A stretch of 64,000 nucleotides of DNA, taken from NCBI GenBank assembly GCA_965279315.1, contig OZ257145.1, forward strand, positions 3,162,001-3,226,000, given 5' to 3'. This document shows positions 36,082 to 44,936 of the stretch, piece after piece. Position numbers and translations under genes: made by a program. Within the stretch, counting starts at the first letter, position 1. The number at the start of each line of letters is the position of its first letter. The DNA comes from JAPWJZ01 sp965279315 (lineage in GTDB: Bacteria; Pseudomonadota; Alphaproteobacteria; Micavibrionales; UBA2020). The notes under the pieces are model-generated. The model saw nothing but the letters and a program-made list of their open reading frames with translations, was not told the DNA's origin and searched no databases.

Positions 36082-36567
36082 ATGTTCAAGATCAAGCCCA
36101 TCACGCTGTTTCGCAAGGACGGATTGTATTTCAACCCCGTGACGGGCAAGGGGCTGGGCGTGTTTTGCGAACATGACATCGTCAAGGGCGAGACAATCGA
36201 GGTCGCGCCCGTCTTCATGTTCAACGAACAGGACAGTGCGGCGGTCGAAAAAACAATCGTCGCCGATTATTATTTCAGCGCGCAAAACATGCCCGAGGAT
36301 TATTTGCGCCGCCTGGGCATCCACGATGCGAAAAAAGCCAGCTGCATGGCGATGGGCGTCGTCTCGTACTGCAACCATATGGTGGAGCCGAACGCGCAGG
36401 CCGAGAAGATATTCGAGCATCAGGCCGTGTATTACCGCCTGTCGGCGCGGCATGATATTCCGGCGCATACCGAAATCTGCATCAATTACGGCCTGTCATG
36501 GATGACGATGCGCCGCATGCGCGACACCGGCAGGGTGATCAGCAAAGAGGATGCGGGGCATGAATAA
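36082..36567 (+). CDS. SET-domain protein
   Basis: A 161-residue protein matching a bare SET domain, the lysine methyltransferase fold common in eukaryotes and scattered in bacteria: GKGLGVFCEHDIVKGETIEV (N-terminal motif), SYCNHMVEPNA (Asn98-His99, the cofactor-pocket motif), and EICINYG with Tyr136. There is no pre-SET or post-SET cysteine cluster. ATG at 36082 has GGA upstream; ATG at 36076 is an alternative. Its end overlaps the next gene by 8 bp, so translation may be coupled. Target protein is unknown. Confidence 0.82.
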   Translation: MFKIKPITLFRKDGLYFNPVTGKGLGVFCEHDIVKGETIEVAPVFMFNEQDSAAVEKTIVADYYFSAQNMPEDYLRRLGIHDAKKASCMAMGVVSYCNHMVEPNAQAEKIFEHQAVYYRLSARHDIPAHTEICINYGLSWMTMRRMRDTGRVISKEDAGHE

Positions 36568-37492
36568 ACCTGCCCTGTCGCTGGCGGCAATGTCGGCGGG
36601 CGGCCTCGCCTGCCTGACGCCGTTCGTCACGTCGCCGGTTGCGCTGCTGATGGGCATGGCGGTTGCGCTGGCCTTCGGCAATCCGGAGGAAGAGCGCACC
36701 AAGCGGTTTTCAAAACTTTTCCTCAGCATCGCGGTGGTGGGCCTGGGCGCGGGCATGGACCTTGGCGTGATCGCCAAAGTGGGCGCGGCAGGCGTGGGTT
36801 ATACATTTATCGGCCTGTCGCTGACATTGGCGGCGGCATTCGTGCTGGCAAGGCTTTTTAAAACCGAGCGCGACACGGGCATTCTGATTGCGGTCGGCAC
36901 CGCGATTTGCGGCGGCAGCGCGATTGCAGCGGTCGCACCCGCGATCGACGCCAAGGCAAAATCCATTTCGGTTGCGATGGGCACAGTGTTCCTGCTGAAC
37001 GCGGCGGCATTGATCGTGTTTCCCTTTATCGGCCACCTGCTGGACATGACCGAACACCAGTTCGGGCTCTGGGCGGCGCTGGCGATACACGACACCAGTT
37101 CGGTCGTGGGCGCGACGATGCAATATGGCGCGGAGGCGTTGCAGACCGGCACGACGGTGAAACTGGCGCGCGCGTTGTGGATTTTGCCGGTGTCGCTGGT
37201 GGCGGGCTATATTTTCGCCGGCAAGGGCAAGCGCAAGTTCCCGTGGTTTATCCTCGGCTTCATCGCCATGGCGGCGCTGTTTTCGGCATATCCCAATATC
37301 CATTTCGCGGCAGATATCATCGTGGGGTTCGCAAAACGCCTGCTGGTGCTGACGCTGTTCCTGATCGGCACCAGCCTGACGCGCGAGACGCTGAAATCTG
37401 CCGGCGCGGGCGCGTTTTTGCTGGGCGTTGCGCTCTGGGCGTTGTCGGCGATCGGGTCGCTGGCGGCGATCATGACAGGCTATGTTCATTGA
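36560..37492 (+). CDS. YeiH-family (UPF0324) membrane transporter
   Basis: A 310-residue integral membrane protein with about ten hydrophobic segments and the family signature VGTAICGGSAIAAVAPAI, then AIHDTSSVVGA. Family members are called putative sulfate exporters or PF03601 proteins; substrate here is unproven. The ATG overlaps the SET-domain gene end by 8 bp. It ends before a serine-hydrolase-like gene on the same strand. Confidence 0.9.
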   Translation: MNKPALSLAAMSAGGLACLTPFVTSPVALLMGMAVALAFGNPEEERTKRFSKLFLSIAVVGLGAGMDLGVIAKVGAAGVGYTFIGLSLTLAAAFVLARLFKTERDTGILIAVGTAICGGSAIAAVAPAIDAKAKSISVAMGTVFLLNAAALIVFPFIGHLLDMTEHQFGLWAALAIHDTSSVVGATMQYGAEALQTGTTVKLARALWILPVSLVAGYIFAGKGKRKFPWFILGFIAMAALFSAYPNIHFAADIIVGFAKRLLVLTLFLIGTSLTRETLKSAGAGAFLLGVALWALSAIGSLAAIMTGYVH

Positions 37493-37569
37493 CATAACGC
37501 ACAGAATTGCGCCCCCTGCCCGCTTCTGGTAAAGTCGGGCACATAATATAGTCACGGGAAAAAGGGCGC

Positions 37570-38613
37570 ATGGGCAAACTCTGGCGACGCGCGCATGACG
37601 GCGAAAAAACAGCCAGCGGGCTGCAACAGGTTGACCTTGATACGCTGCGCCTTGAAAAACCCGCCGTGATTTTCCTGACCGGATTTTTCACCTATGACGA
37701 CACGCCGCAGCATATCCGCGCGGCGTTCAAGGGCATCAACGAACTGACGCATGCAACAGAACAGGGCAAGGCCGCCGAGACTTACGTCTGGTCACATGCG
37801 GGGCTGAAGGAAATTTTCAACCTTGCCGCCTATGAAGCCTTTCCGGGCAAGCGCGCGTCTGAAAACGGGTACGACCTGTCGCGCGGCGTCATCATGCCGC
37901 TGGTAACCAAAGATTTCAAAATGGACGCGCAGGGCAATGTGACCGGCACGCCGCTGCCGCTGGATGAAGCGAAGAAAAATTTGCGCAACGTCACTTTCTT
38001 CGCCTATAGCGCAGGCACGATCACGGCGCAGGAATGCTTCAACGCATCCGTCAAGATGATGAAAGAGGTCGGCTATAGCGACAAGGACGTGCGCGAGGCG
38101 CTGCATGAAGTGGCGCTGATCAGCGTCGGCGTCATGTCGCGCCCGGGGGCGGAGAAAAACCGTTTCACCACTTTGTACCTCGAAGCCACCAATGACCGCA
38201 TCGTGAGCATGAAGAACCGCATGTGGACGCCGTTGCGCAGCCTGTTCGACTGGTTCGCGAAAAAACTCAAGATCAGGACATTGTCGCCCAACAGCGCGAT
38301 CATCACCGGCCCTGTCAAAAAGCAGGACAAGGAAACGCGGATGCAGGACGGCAAGCCCGTGCAAAAAGAAATCAAGGGCATGCTGCCCAAATGGTTCCCG
38401 TTCAAGAGCAACCACGAACTGCCGCGTTACGTGACGGAGGATGAAGGCGTCAGCCCCTTCGCCCGCATCGTGCAATTCAGCCTTGCCAATGCGGTGGCGC
38501 GCGACAAACTGCTGTCGCCGCTCGACCTGTTGCCGCCGCCCGACGGCACGCTGCAGGCGGAGGCCGATGCCTATCGCGCCAAAATAGCAAAGGCTGTCAT
38601 AAAGCCGACATAA
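37570..38613 (+). CDS. Alpha/beta-hydrolase-like protein, paralogue B
   Basis: A 347-residue paralogue of the protein at 14897-16009, sharing MGKLW at the start, VIFLTGFFT, and GTPLPLDEAKKNLRNVT. The proposed triad falls at the same positions as in paralogue A: Ser147 in AYSAGT and Asp209 in TNDRI; His282 is in NHELPRYVT. The elbow is A-x-S-x-G rather than G-x-S-x-G. No signal peptide is seen. The two copies are 22 kb apart and in different contexts. Serine-hydrolase activity is inferred; substrate is unknown. Confidence 0.72.
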   Translation: MGKLWRRAHDGEKTASGLQQVDLDTLRLEKPAVIFLTGFFTYDDTPQHIRAAFKGINELTHATEQGKAAETYVWSHAGLKEIFNLAAYEAFPGKRASENGYDLSRGVIMPLVTKDFKMDAQGNVTGTPLPLDEAKKNLRNVTFFAYSAGTITAQECFNASVKMMKEVGYSDKDVREALHEVALISVGVMSRPGAEKNRFTTLYLEATNDRIVSMKNRMWTPLRSLFDWFAKKLKIRTLSPNSAIITGPVKKQDKETRMQDGKPVQKEIKGMLPKWFPFKSNHELPRYVTEDEGVSPFARIVQFSLANAVARDKLLSPLDLLPPPDGTLQAEADAYRAKIAKAVIKPT

Positions 38614-38689
38614 TCCGGTTTTGGTTGTGAAGCCGCGGCGCTTTCATTAAAGTGGGTGGCATTATAGTACCTAAGCCGAGGGCAACCCT

Positions 38690-40102
38690 ATGCGCATGTC
38701 AAAACTGATCGCCGTGACCACGACAATATTATGCGTCGTCGCCGCACCGGCGTTTGCCGCCGATGCCGCGCAGGATTTCACGCATCACTGGGCGGGATAT
38801 GCCTGCCTTGCCCTGTTCGGCACGGCTTATTCGCTTGTCATTCTGGAAGAAAACATCCACCTGCGCAAATCCAAGCCCGTGATGCTGTTCGCGGGGCTGA
38901 TCTGGATGCTGGTCGCCTTTTGCTACGGCCAGAAAGGGCTGGGTGACGACGTCGCGCCGCTGTTGCGCCACAACCTGCTGGAATTCGCGGAACTGATGCT
39001 GTTCCTGATGGCGGCGATGTCCTATATCAACACGCTGGAGGAGCGCAATGTTTTCGCGGCCTTGCGCGCGAAGCTGGTCGCGGCGAAGCTGTCGCTGCGC
39101 GCCATATACTGGGTGACGGGCGTGCTTGCCTTCTTTATCTCGCCCTTCGCCGACAACCTGACGACGGCGCTGGTGATGGGCGCTGTGGTGCTGGCGATCG
39201 GTCAGGGCCACCCGAAATTCATCGTCGTTTCCTGCATCAACGTCGTGGTCGCGGCGAATGCGGGCGGCGCGTTCAGCCCGTTTGGCGACATAACAACGCT
39301 GATGGTCTGGCAGAAGGGCCTCGTCGAATTCCGCGAATTCTTCGCGCTGTTCATCCCCTCGGTCGTCAGCTGGGTCATTCCGGCGGCGGCCATGTATTTC
39401 GCGATCCCGAATGCCAAGCCCGCCGCGCCGGAGCAAAAGGAAAAGGTCAAGCAGGGCGGGCTGGTCATCATCGGCCTGTTCCTTTTCACCGTGTTCATGA
39501 CCGTGATGCTGCACCACGAATTGCACCTACCGCCGTTCCTCGGCATGATGACGGGCCTTGGCCTGCTGAAAATCTACGGCCATTTCATTGAAGTGCGCGA
39601 ACGCCGCGATTTCGACCGGTTGCCGGTGCTGGCGCATATCCCCAATTACAAGCCCGCGCGCAAGCCGTTCGACATTTTCGTGAGCCTGAAACGCGTGGAA
39701 TGGGACACGCTGCTTTTTTTCTACGGCGTCATGCTGTGCGTCGGCGGCCTTGGGGCCATGGGCTACCTGTCGCTGATGTCTGAATACCTTTATAAAGACC
39801 TCGGCGCCACGACCGCCAACGTGATGGTCGGGTTTATGTCGGCGATCATCGACAATATCCCCATCATGTTCGCCGTTCTCACCATGGAACCCGATATCAG
39901 CCATAACCAGTGGCTGCTGGTGACGCTGACCGCCGGCATCGGCGGGTCGCTGCTGTCCGTCGGCTCCGCTGCCGGCGTCGCGCTGATGGGACAGGCGCGC
40001 GGCACCTACACCTTTTTCGCGCACCTGAAATGGACCTGGGCCATCGCGCTCGGCTATGCCGCGGGCATTTACGCACACATCTGGCTGAACGGGCTGAACT
40101 GA
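38690..40102 (+). CDS. nhaD: Na+/H+ antiporter, NhaD type
   Basis: A 470-residue membrane protein matching NhaD: a cleavable-looking N-terminal segment ending APAFA, then FAELMLFLMAAMSYINTLEERNVF, PFADNLTTALVMGA and GGAFSPFGDITTLMVW, and late IDNIPIMFAVLTM. It exchanges sodium for protons across the inner membrane. GAGGG lies seven bases before the ATG. Its stop shares one base with the start of a second antiporter (TGATG), so the two are cotranscribed. Confidence 0.93.
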   Translation: MRMSKLIAVTTTILCVVAAPAFAADAAQDFTHHWAGYACLALFGTAYSLVILEENIHLRKSKPVMLFAGLIWMLVAFCYGQKGLGDDVAPLLRHNLLEFAELMLFLMAAMSYINTLEERNVFAALRAKLVAAKLSLRAIYWVTGVLAFFISPFADNLTTALVMGAVVLAIGQGHPKFIVVSCINVVVAANAGGAFSPFGDITTLMVWQKGLVEFREFFALFIPSVVSWVIPAAAMYFAIPNAKPAAPEQKEKVKQGGLVIIGLFLFTVFMTVMLHHELHLPPFLGMMTGLGLLKIYGHFIEVRERRDFDRLPVLAHIPNYKPARKPFDIFVSLKRVEWDTLLFFYGVMLCVGGLGAMGYLSLMSEYLYKDLGATTANVMVGFMSAIIDNIPIMFAVLTMEPDISHNQWLLVTLTAGIGGSLLSVGSAAGVALMGQARGTYTFFAHLKWTWAIALGYAAGIYAHIWLNGLN

Positions 40103-41304
40103 TGGAAACGCTGATACAGAAAATCGAGTTCCTGCTGCTTCTCGCCGCCGTCGTCGCGATGGTCGCGCGCAAGCTGCACCTGCCCTACAGCGTCGGGCTG
40201 GTGCTGGCGGGGATCGGGCTTACCTTCGTCCACCCCTTCGACCTGCCGATCACGAAGGAGCTGATTTTCACCGTGCTGCTGCCGCCGCTGATTTTCGAGG
40301 CGGCGCTGTTCATTCCATGGAAGGAACTGAAAAAAGACTTACCGGTGCTGCTGCCTTTCGTCACTATCGGCCTGCTGCTGTCAGCGGTATTGACCGCGCT
40401 TGGCATGCACTACCTTGCTGGCTGGCCGATGGCGGCGGCGGGCGTGTTCGGCATCCTGATTGCGGCGACCGACCCCGTATCTGTCATCGCGAGCTTCAAG
40501 GAAGCGGGAGTCCATGGCCGCCTGCGCGTGCTGGTGGAGGCGGAAAGCCTTCTGAACGACGGCACGGCGGCGGTTGCCTTCGTGATTGCTGTCGGGCTGG
40601 CAACGGGCGCAACAGCAATAGGTGTGGGCGATGTCGCCTTTACCGTGGTGAAGACCGTTTTCGGCGGCATTATCATCGGCGTGGCCATTTCAGGATCGGT
40701 ATTGTTTCTCGCGGGCAAGACGGAAGACCCTCTGGTCGAGATCAGCCTGACGACCATCATCGCCTACAGCTCGTTCCTGCTGGCCGAGCATTTCCATTTT
40801 TCGGGCGTGCTGTCCTGCCTGACGGCGGGATTGATCACCGGCAATTTCGGCTATCTGGGCTCGATTTCCGACAAGGGGCGCGAAGCGGTGACGAATTTCT
40901 GGGAATATGCGGCCTTTGTCGCCAATTCGCTGATTTTCATCCTGATCGGCGTGCATGAGACGCAGCAGAATTTCGGCCCCGTGCTGGGCGCGGCACTTGT
41001 CGCCATCGTTTGCGTCACACTGGGCCGTGCGGTTTCGATCTACCCCTTCGCCGCACTGTTTAACAAATCAAAACTGAAGGTCGATATGCGTCACCAGCAT
41101 ATCCTGTTCTGGGGCGGCTTGCGCGGCGCGCTCGCGCTCGGCCTTTCGCTGGGTTTGCCGGAGACCATGCCGATGCGGGGCGAAATTGTGACGGTCACTT
41201 TTACCGTCGTCGCATTTTCGGTATTTGTGCAAGGCATGACCATGACGCCTCTGCTGAGACATTTCGGGGAAATTCCGAAGCGCGGAAAAAAAGCGAAGGA
41301 TTAA
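40102..41304 (+). CDS. Na+/H+ antiporter, CPA1/NhaP type
   Basis: A 400-residue membrane protein of the CPA1 family: LIFTVLLPPLIFEAALFIPW, ATDPVSVIASFKEAG (a key Asp), ESLLNDGTAAVAFVI and WGGLRGALALGLSLGLP. About twelve hydrophobic segments. I chose ATG at 40102, which overlaps the NhaD stop by one base, over a longer out-of-place frame start at 39910. The short basic C-terminus lacks a regulatory domain. Together the pair suggests sodium or pH stress handling. Confidence 0.92.
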   Translation: METLIQKIEFLLLLAAVVAMVARKLHLPYSVGLVLAGIGLTFVHPFDLPITKELIFTVLLPPLIFEAALFIPWKELKKDLPVLLPFVTIGLLLSAVLTALGMHYLAGWPMAAAGVFGILIAATDPVSVIASFKEAGVHGRLRVLVEAESLLNDGTAAVAFVIAVGLATGATAIGVGDVAFTVVKTVFGGIIIGVAISGSVLFLAGKTEDPLVEISLTTIIAYSSFLLAEHFHFSGVLSCLTAGLITGNFGYLGSISDKGREAVTNFWEYAAFVANSLIFILIGVHETQQNFGPVLGAALVAIVCVTLGRAVSIYPFAALFNKSKLKVDMRHQHILFWGGLRGALALGLSLGLPETMPMRGEIVTVTFTVVAFSVFVQGMTMTPLLRHFGEIPKRGKKAKD

Positions 41305-41372
41305 GAAACATCAGACAATTCGCCGCCTGATCTAAGAAGTGACATGGGCACAGCTATTCTCGCGTTTCCGCG

Positions 41373-42497
41373 CTATCGACCTTCGTCGGCTGCGCGGATT
41401 ATGCGCTGCTGAATTTGCTGAAGTTGTTGGATGAGAGGCTGAATAAGCTCGAATAAAAAGCCAATACTTTTTTCAAAAATGGTTTCTTCGCCAATATTTT
41501 CGTCAATCAGATCTGGAAGATATTTCCGCAGCAGTTTAAAATATTCTGGTCTTCTGCGCCGCATGTCGATAATCATGTAATCTCTCGGGTCTTTCATTCC
41601 CAGATCGTCGCCACCGCAACTGAATCCAAACCCCTCCCCCCTCAGGACTTCCTCGTTTTTTTCGTTACGAAACGGGTTATATTCGGCCTCGTAAAGATTG
41701 CGCCCGATGCGTGGAAAAGCCGCGCCATTCTGTAGCAAAAACTCAAATGCTTTCAGCTGATTTTGTTCCAAAGCATAATATAGCGCCGTCTTTGATTTGT
41801 CGTCCACGTCATTAATCTGGTCAAGATTGCGCTTGATGCCGTCGATATCCCCGTAATACGCGGCAGAGAATATGGATGACGTTGCGGCGTTGTGGCGGCG
41901 CTGGAAATATGCTTCCTGCGTGATGCCAAGTTGCGCGATAATTTTTTCCTGAAACTTCCGGTGCCGAGCCTTGGCCTCCGGTGAAAAGTCATAAAGCGGA
42001 CACAGATACGCGTCCGGATAATCCGGCAGCAGCGCGATCAGCTGGTTATAATCTCCTATTTTTTCCTGAAGTCCCGGCGTGGCATTCACCTCGCGCGCGC
42101 GGACGATGTACCCGCCGCACCTGCCCCCGACCTCCGGCGCGCTTATTCCGTTCTGGCTTGCAACCCTGACCAGCCTGTATTGATGATTTTCAACCGGTGC
42201 CAAGGCCATTTCTGCCGCCCCTTTTACATTCAACTGGGCGATGAAAGCTTTCGAAGATGCCAGATATTCCCCGTTTTGTTGATCCAGCAACGCATCGTGC
42301 ATCCTGACTTTGGCGTCACGCACGTAAATAGAAAAATTTCGCGCCGCATATATTGGATTGGAAACCAACCGGTCAGCCATTCGCAAAACGTCTCTCGTGA
42401 CGGAGTTTACGGAGGAATAAAAATCGAGAACAATAAAGCCGGAAATTGCAAATAAAAGGATACCCGCCAGGACGGCCTTTTTACTGACGCGCCTCAA
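41373..42497 (-). CDS. Membrane-anchored ankyrin-like protein
   Basis: A 374-residue protein with one N-terminal membrane helix (about residues 9-25, AVLAGILLFAISGFIVL) and a soluble remainder. An ankyrin-like segment lies near 205-260 (SAAYYGDIDGIKRNLDQ, then ALEQNQLKAFEFLLQNG). The C-terminal 40 residues are Ile/Gln-rich and may form a coiled coil. The start is TTG at 42497, overlapping the deaminase-like stop by 4 bp, so translation is probably coupled. Otherwise I do not recognise it. Confidence 0.65.
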   Translation of the reverse strand: MRRVSKKAVLAGILLFAISGFIVLDFYSSVNSVTRDVLRMADRLVSNPIYAARNFSIYVRDAKVRMHDALLDQQNGEYLASSKAFIAQLNVKGAAEMALAPVENHQYRLVRVASQNGISAPEVGGRCGGYIVRAREVNATPGLQEKIGDYNQLIALLPDYPDAYLCPLYDFSPEAKARHRKFQEKIIAQLGITQEAYFQRRHNAATSSIFSAAYYGDIDGIKRNLDQINDVDDKSKTALYYALEQNQLKAFEFLLQNGAAFPRIGRNLYEAEYNPFRNEKNEEVLRGEGFGFSCGGDDLGMKDPRDYMIIDMRRRRPEYFKLLRKYLPDLIDENIGEETIFEKSIGFLFELIQPLIQQLQQIQQRIIRAADEGR

Positions 42498-42946
42498 ACC
42501 AGCTCGCCATCCTGCCAGAAATCGCCGTAGCGGACGGGCAGCAGTTCGACTGTCGGCGTTTTATAGAGCTTGTCGGATTTCGGGTCGCGCAGGATAGCGT
42601 GGCCCTTGGCGATGAAATCGACGATCACTTCGCGGCATCTCCCGCAGGGAGGAATAACCTTGGGCTCGAAACCCGGGCGGTGATAGACGGCGACGATCGC
42701 GGTGATCGTGCGGCCTTCGCGGCGGTTGGCTTCGTTGATCGCGAAGGGTTCGGCGCACATCGAAATGCTGCCCACATCGGTCATCAGGTTGACGCCCGTC
42801 ACGATATCGCCATTGTCGAGGCGCGCGGCGGCGGCCACCAGCGGCGGGATTTTTTCGTTGTAGATCTGCAGCACAGGTTTCATGGCGGCATCACATGCGG
42901 CCTTCACCAGTTCCTGGTCTTGCGCGTTCAATTCGATTTTTTGCAT
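42494..42946 (-). CDS. Cytidine-deaminase-like protein
   Basis: A 150-residue protein with the deaminase zinc site: CAE at residues 64-66 and PPCGRCRE (Cys101, Cys104). The layout fits cytidine or blasticidin-S-type deaminases, which remove an amino group from a pyrimidine base. AGGGC precedes the ATG. It lies between prmB upstream and the ankyrin-like membrane protein, overlapping the latter. Substrate cannot be told, so I do not name it cdd. Confidence 0.85.
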   Translation of the reverse strand: MQKIELNAQDQELVKAACDAAMKPVLQIYNEKIPPLVAAAARLDNGDIVTGVNLMTDVGSISMCAEPFAINEANRREGRTITAIVAVYHRPGFEPKVIPPCGRCREVIVDFIAKGHAILRDPKSDKLYKTPTVELLPVRYGDFWQDGELV

Positions 42947-42998
42947 GATGCCCCTGCCCTATCCAATATATTAGGGCATTTTATAAAAAGGAAAAGGC

Positions 42999-43979
42999 CT
43001 AAACCAGCTGTTCGCGGGACAGCCAGAACACTTCGCCCTCGCTGTTTTCGGTATCCAGCCACAGGAATGCGATTTCCGGATATGCTTCTTCCAGCAAATC
43101 GCGGCCATAGCCAATTTCGCAGATAATATGGCCGCCTTCGTTCAGGTGGTCGGGCGCTTCCTTCAGGATGCGGCGGGTGATATCGAGCCCGTCATTGCCG
43201 GAGCCCAGCGCCATTTGCGGCTCGTGGTAATATTCGGGCGGCATCCCCTCCATCAATTCCGCATCTACATAGGGCGGGTTGGTGATGATGAAATCGTATT
43301 TCTTGCCCTTCAGCGGCGCGAACAGGTCGCCGTGGAAAAGGTGCAGGCGGTCCTTGTGAAGGGAAGCCGCCACGTTGATCTTGGCAACCTCCAGCGCGTC
43401 CTTGGACAAATCAACCGCATCCACCTCCGCAAACGGGAACAGGTTGGCGGCCAAAATCGCAAGGCAGCCCGAACCGCAGCACAGGTCCAGCACGCTCTCG
43501 ACCGCCGAAGGGTCTTCGATCAGCGGCAGGCCTTCGTTGTTCGTCACATCGCCGAACAGCAGGTCGGCGATATAGGAGCGCGGCACGATCACGCGTTCAT
43601 CGACATAGAACGGCTGGCCCTGCAAATAGGTTTTGTTGAGGACATAGGCGAGCGGCTTGCGCGTGGTGATGCGTTTTTCGATGATGCCCGCCAGATGCTT
43701 CTTTTCCGTCGCCAGCAGCTTGGCGTCGTAATAAGGCTCCAGCTGGTCGATGGGCAGGCGCAGGCCTTCGAGCACCGCAAACACCGCCTCGTCGAACGGC
43801 GAAAATGTGCCATGCCCGTAAAACAAATCTGCCCGCTGGAACTTGCTGACCGCATAGCGGATGAAATCGCGCACCGTTGAGAGTTCCCGCACCGCCGCGC
43901 GCGCATCAAGCTTCGGCGACGGCAGGGTTTTGGGTTTACGGGCGGTGGTTTTAGCTTTGGCTTTTTTCTTGGGGGGCAT
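42999..43979 (-). CDS. prmB: Ribosomal protein L3 glutamine methyltransferase PrmB
   Basis: A 326-residue methyltransferase. The N-terminal helical part (VRDFIRYAVSKFQRADLFYGHGT) is characteristic of PrmB rather than PrmC. The SAM fold includes VLDLCCGSGCLAI and the glutamine-binding NPPYVDAELM. PrmB methylates a glutamine of ribosomal protein L3. The start lies after a Lys-rich leader (PPKKKAKAKTTARKPK), an unusually basic N-terminus. It is 52 bp upstream of the deaminase-like gene on the same strand. Confidence 0.93.
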   Translation of the reverse strand: MPPKKKAKAKTTARKPKTLPSPKLDARAAVRELSTVRDFIRYAVSKFQRADLFYGHGTFSPFDEAVFAVLEGLRLPIDQLEPYYDAKLLATEKKHLAGIIEKRITTRKPLAYVLNKTYLQGQPFYVDERVIVPRSYIADLLFGDVTNNEGLPLIEDPSAVESVLDLCCGSGCLAILAANLFPFAEVDAVDLSKDALEVAKINVAASLHKDRLHLFHGDLFAPLKGKKYDFIITNPPYVDAELMEGMPPEYYHEPQMALGSGNDGLDITRRILKEAPDHLNEGGHIICEIGYGRDLLEEAYPEIAFLWLDTENSEGEVFWLSREQLV

Positions 43980-44134
43980 GGAAATCCGTCCTGAATTCGT
44001 TCACGGCAGCCAGTTTATCGACAAGCCGCAGCGGGGGCAAATGCTGTTTTTCGGGAAAAAGCCGGCCCCGATGTCCTTGAAATGCTGCATGTATGATGGA
44101 ACTACCCGTGGCTTGCGGTTGTTGGGGGTTTGAA

Positions 44135-44159
44135 GGCTGCAACCGGGCAGCCGTTTTTT
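44135..44159 (+). terminator. Terminator-like hairpin before a tiny membrane-protein gene
   Basis: GGCTGC-AACCGG-GCAGCC (6 bp stem) is followed by G and six T residues. No plus-strand gene lies upstream within the window portion read here, so it may be an attenuator for the gene at 44175. Confidence 0.5.
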
Positions 44160-44174
44160 ATGAGGTAAAAAGCT

Positions 44175-44252
44175 ATGAACCAAGTCATCTATCTTGTCGG
44201 TCTCGTCGTCGTCGTCATGGCGATCCTTTCCTTCGTCGGCATCCACGTTTAA
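44175..44252 (+). CDS. Tiny single-helix membrane protein (25 residues)
   Basis: A 25-residue frame, MNQVIYLVGLVVVVMAILSF followed by VGIHV, almost wholly one membrane helix. GAGGT lies nine bases upstream. Similar tiny hydrophobic proteins are common in alphaproteobacteria. It is 18 bp before the membrane-protein gene at 44271, with which it is probably cotranscribed. Function is unknown. Confidence 0.65.
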   Translation: MNQVIYLVGLVVVVMAILSFVGIHV

Positions 44253-44270
44253 CCGGAAGGAACAGTCATC

Positions 44271-44852
44271 ATGCCAACCACCGAAAAAATCATGCTACCG
44301 CAGCATTCGTATGTCGAGTGGACATCGATTGCAGCGGGTACGATGCTTGCTGTCGCTTTGTCGCTCGTCATGCTGCAATTCGGCGCCGCGGTCGGCATTG
44401 CCGATTTTGACAATATGCGCACCAACCTTCCGTCGCGCGAACACATGATCTACGGTACCGTCTATGCGCTGCTGATCCAGCTGTTCGCCTTCACCATCGG
44501 CGGTTATGTGGCAGGACGCATGCGTGCGCCCGTCGCTGGCAGCCCGATCCATGAACGCGAAGTGCGTGACGGCATCCACGGCGTTCTCGTCTGGGCGACC
44601 GGCACGGTTGTCGTGGCAATTGTGGCTGCGATTGGCCACATGAACATGACGCAAGCCGATATGGAACTGGCAAAAGACGTCATCCAGCAACGCCACACTG
44701 TGGCGGTCATCCTTGCCTTTGCGGCAGGCGCGACCTCGCTGGTGTCCGGCGTTGCGGCCTTTGTGGCGGCGACGAAGGGCGGCGATCACCGCGACAACAC
44801 GGTCGATCACAGCCACCAGATTTCCTTCCGCGCCGTGAAGAAGAAAAAATAA
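44271..44852 (+). CDS. PhnA-like membrane protein of unknown function
   Basis: A 193-residue protein with four hydrophobic segments: YVEWTSIAAGTMLAVALSLV, YALLIQLFAFTIGGYVAGRM, VLVWATGTVVVAIVAAIG and VILAFAAGATSLVSGVAAFV. This resembles alphaproteobacterial membrane proteins annotated as PhnA-like or YrzE-like. The C-terminus is Lys-rich. GGAAGGA precedes the ATG. A strong terminator follows at 44876. Function is unknown. Confidence 0.72.
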   Translation: MPTTEKIMLPQHSYVEWTSIAAGTMLAVALSLVMLQFGAAVGIADFDNMRTNLPSREHMIYGTVYALLIQLFAFTIGGYVAGRMRAPVAGSPIHEREVRDGIHGVLVWATGTVVVAIVAAIGHMNMTQADMELAKDVIQQRHTVAVILAFAAGATSLVSGVAAFVAATKGGDHRDNTVDHSHQISFRAVKKKK

Positions 44853-44875
44853 GGTTTTTTACGTACGAACCTGGA

Positions 44876-44908
44876 AATGCCGGAGATGACCTCTCCGGCA
44901 TTTTCTTT
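44876..44908 (+). terminator. Intrinsic terminator
   Basis: AATGCCGGAGA-TGACC-TCTCCGGCATT, an 11 bp stem with a 5-base loop, followed by TTCTTTT. It ends the membrane-protein transcript and lies just before ung at 44937, supporting that start over an upstream ATG at 44877. Confidence 0.9.
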
Positions 44909-44936
44909 TGGTGAAACACGCGCTATATTCCCGCAC

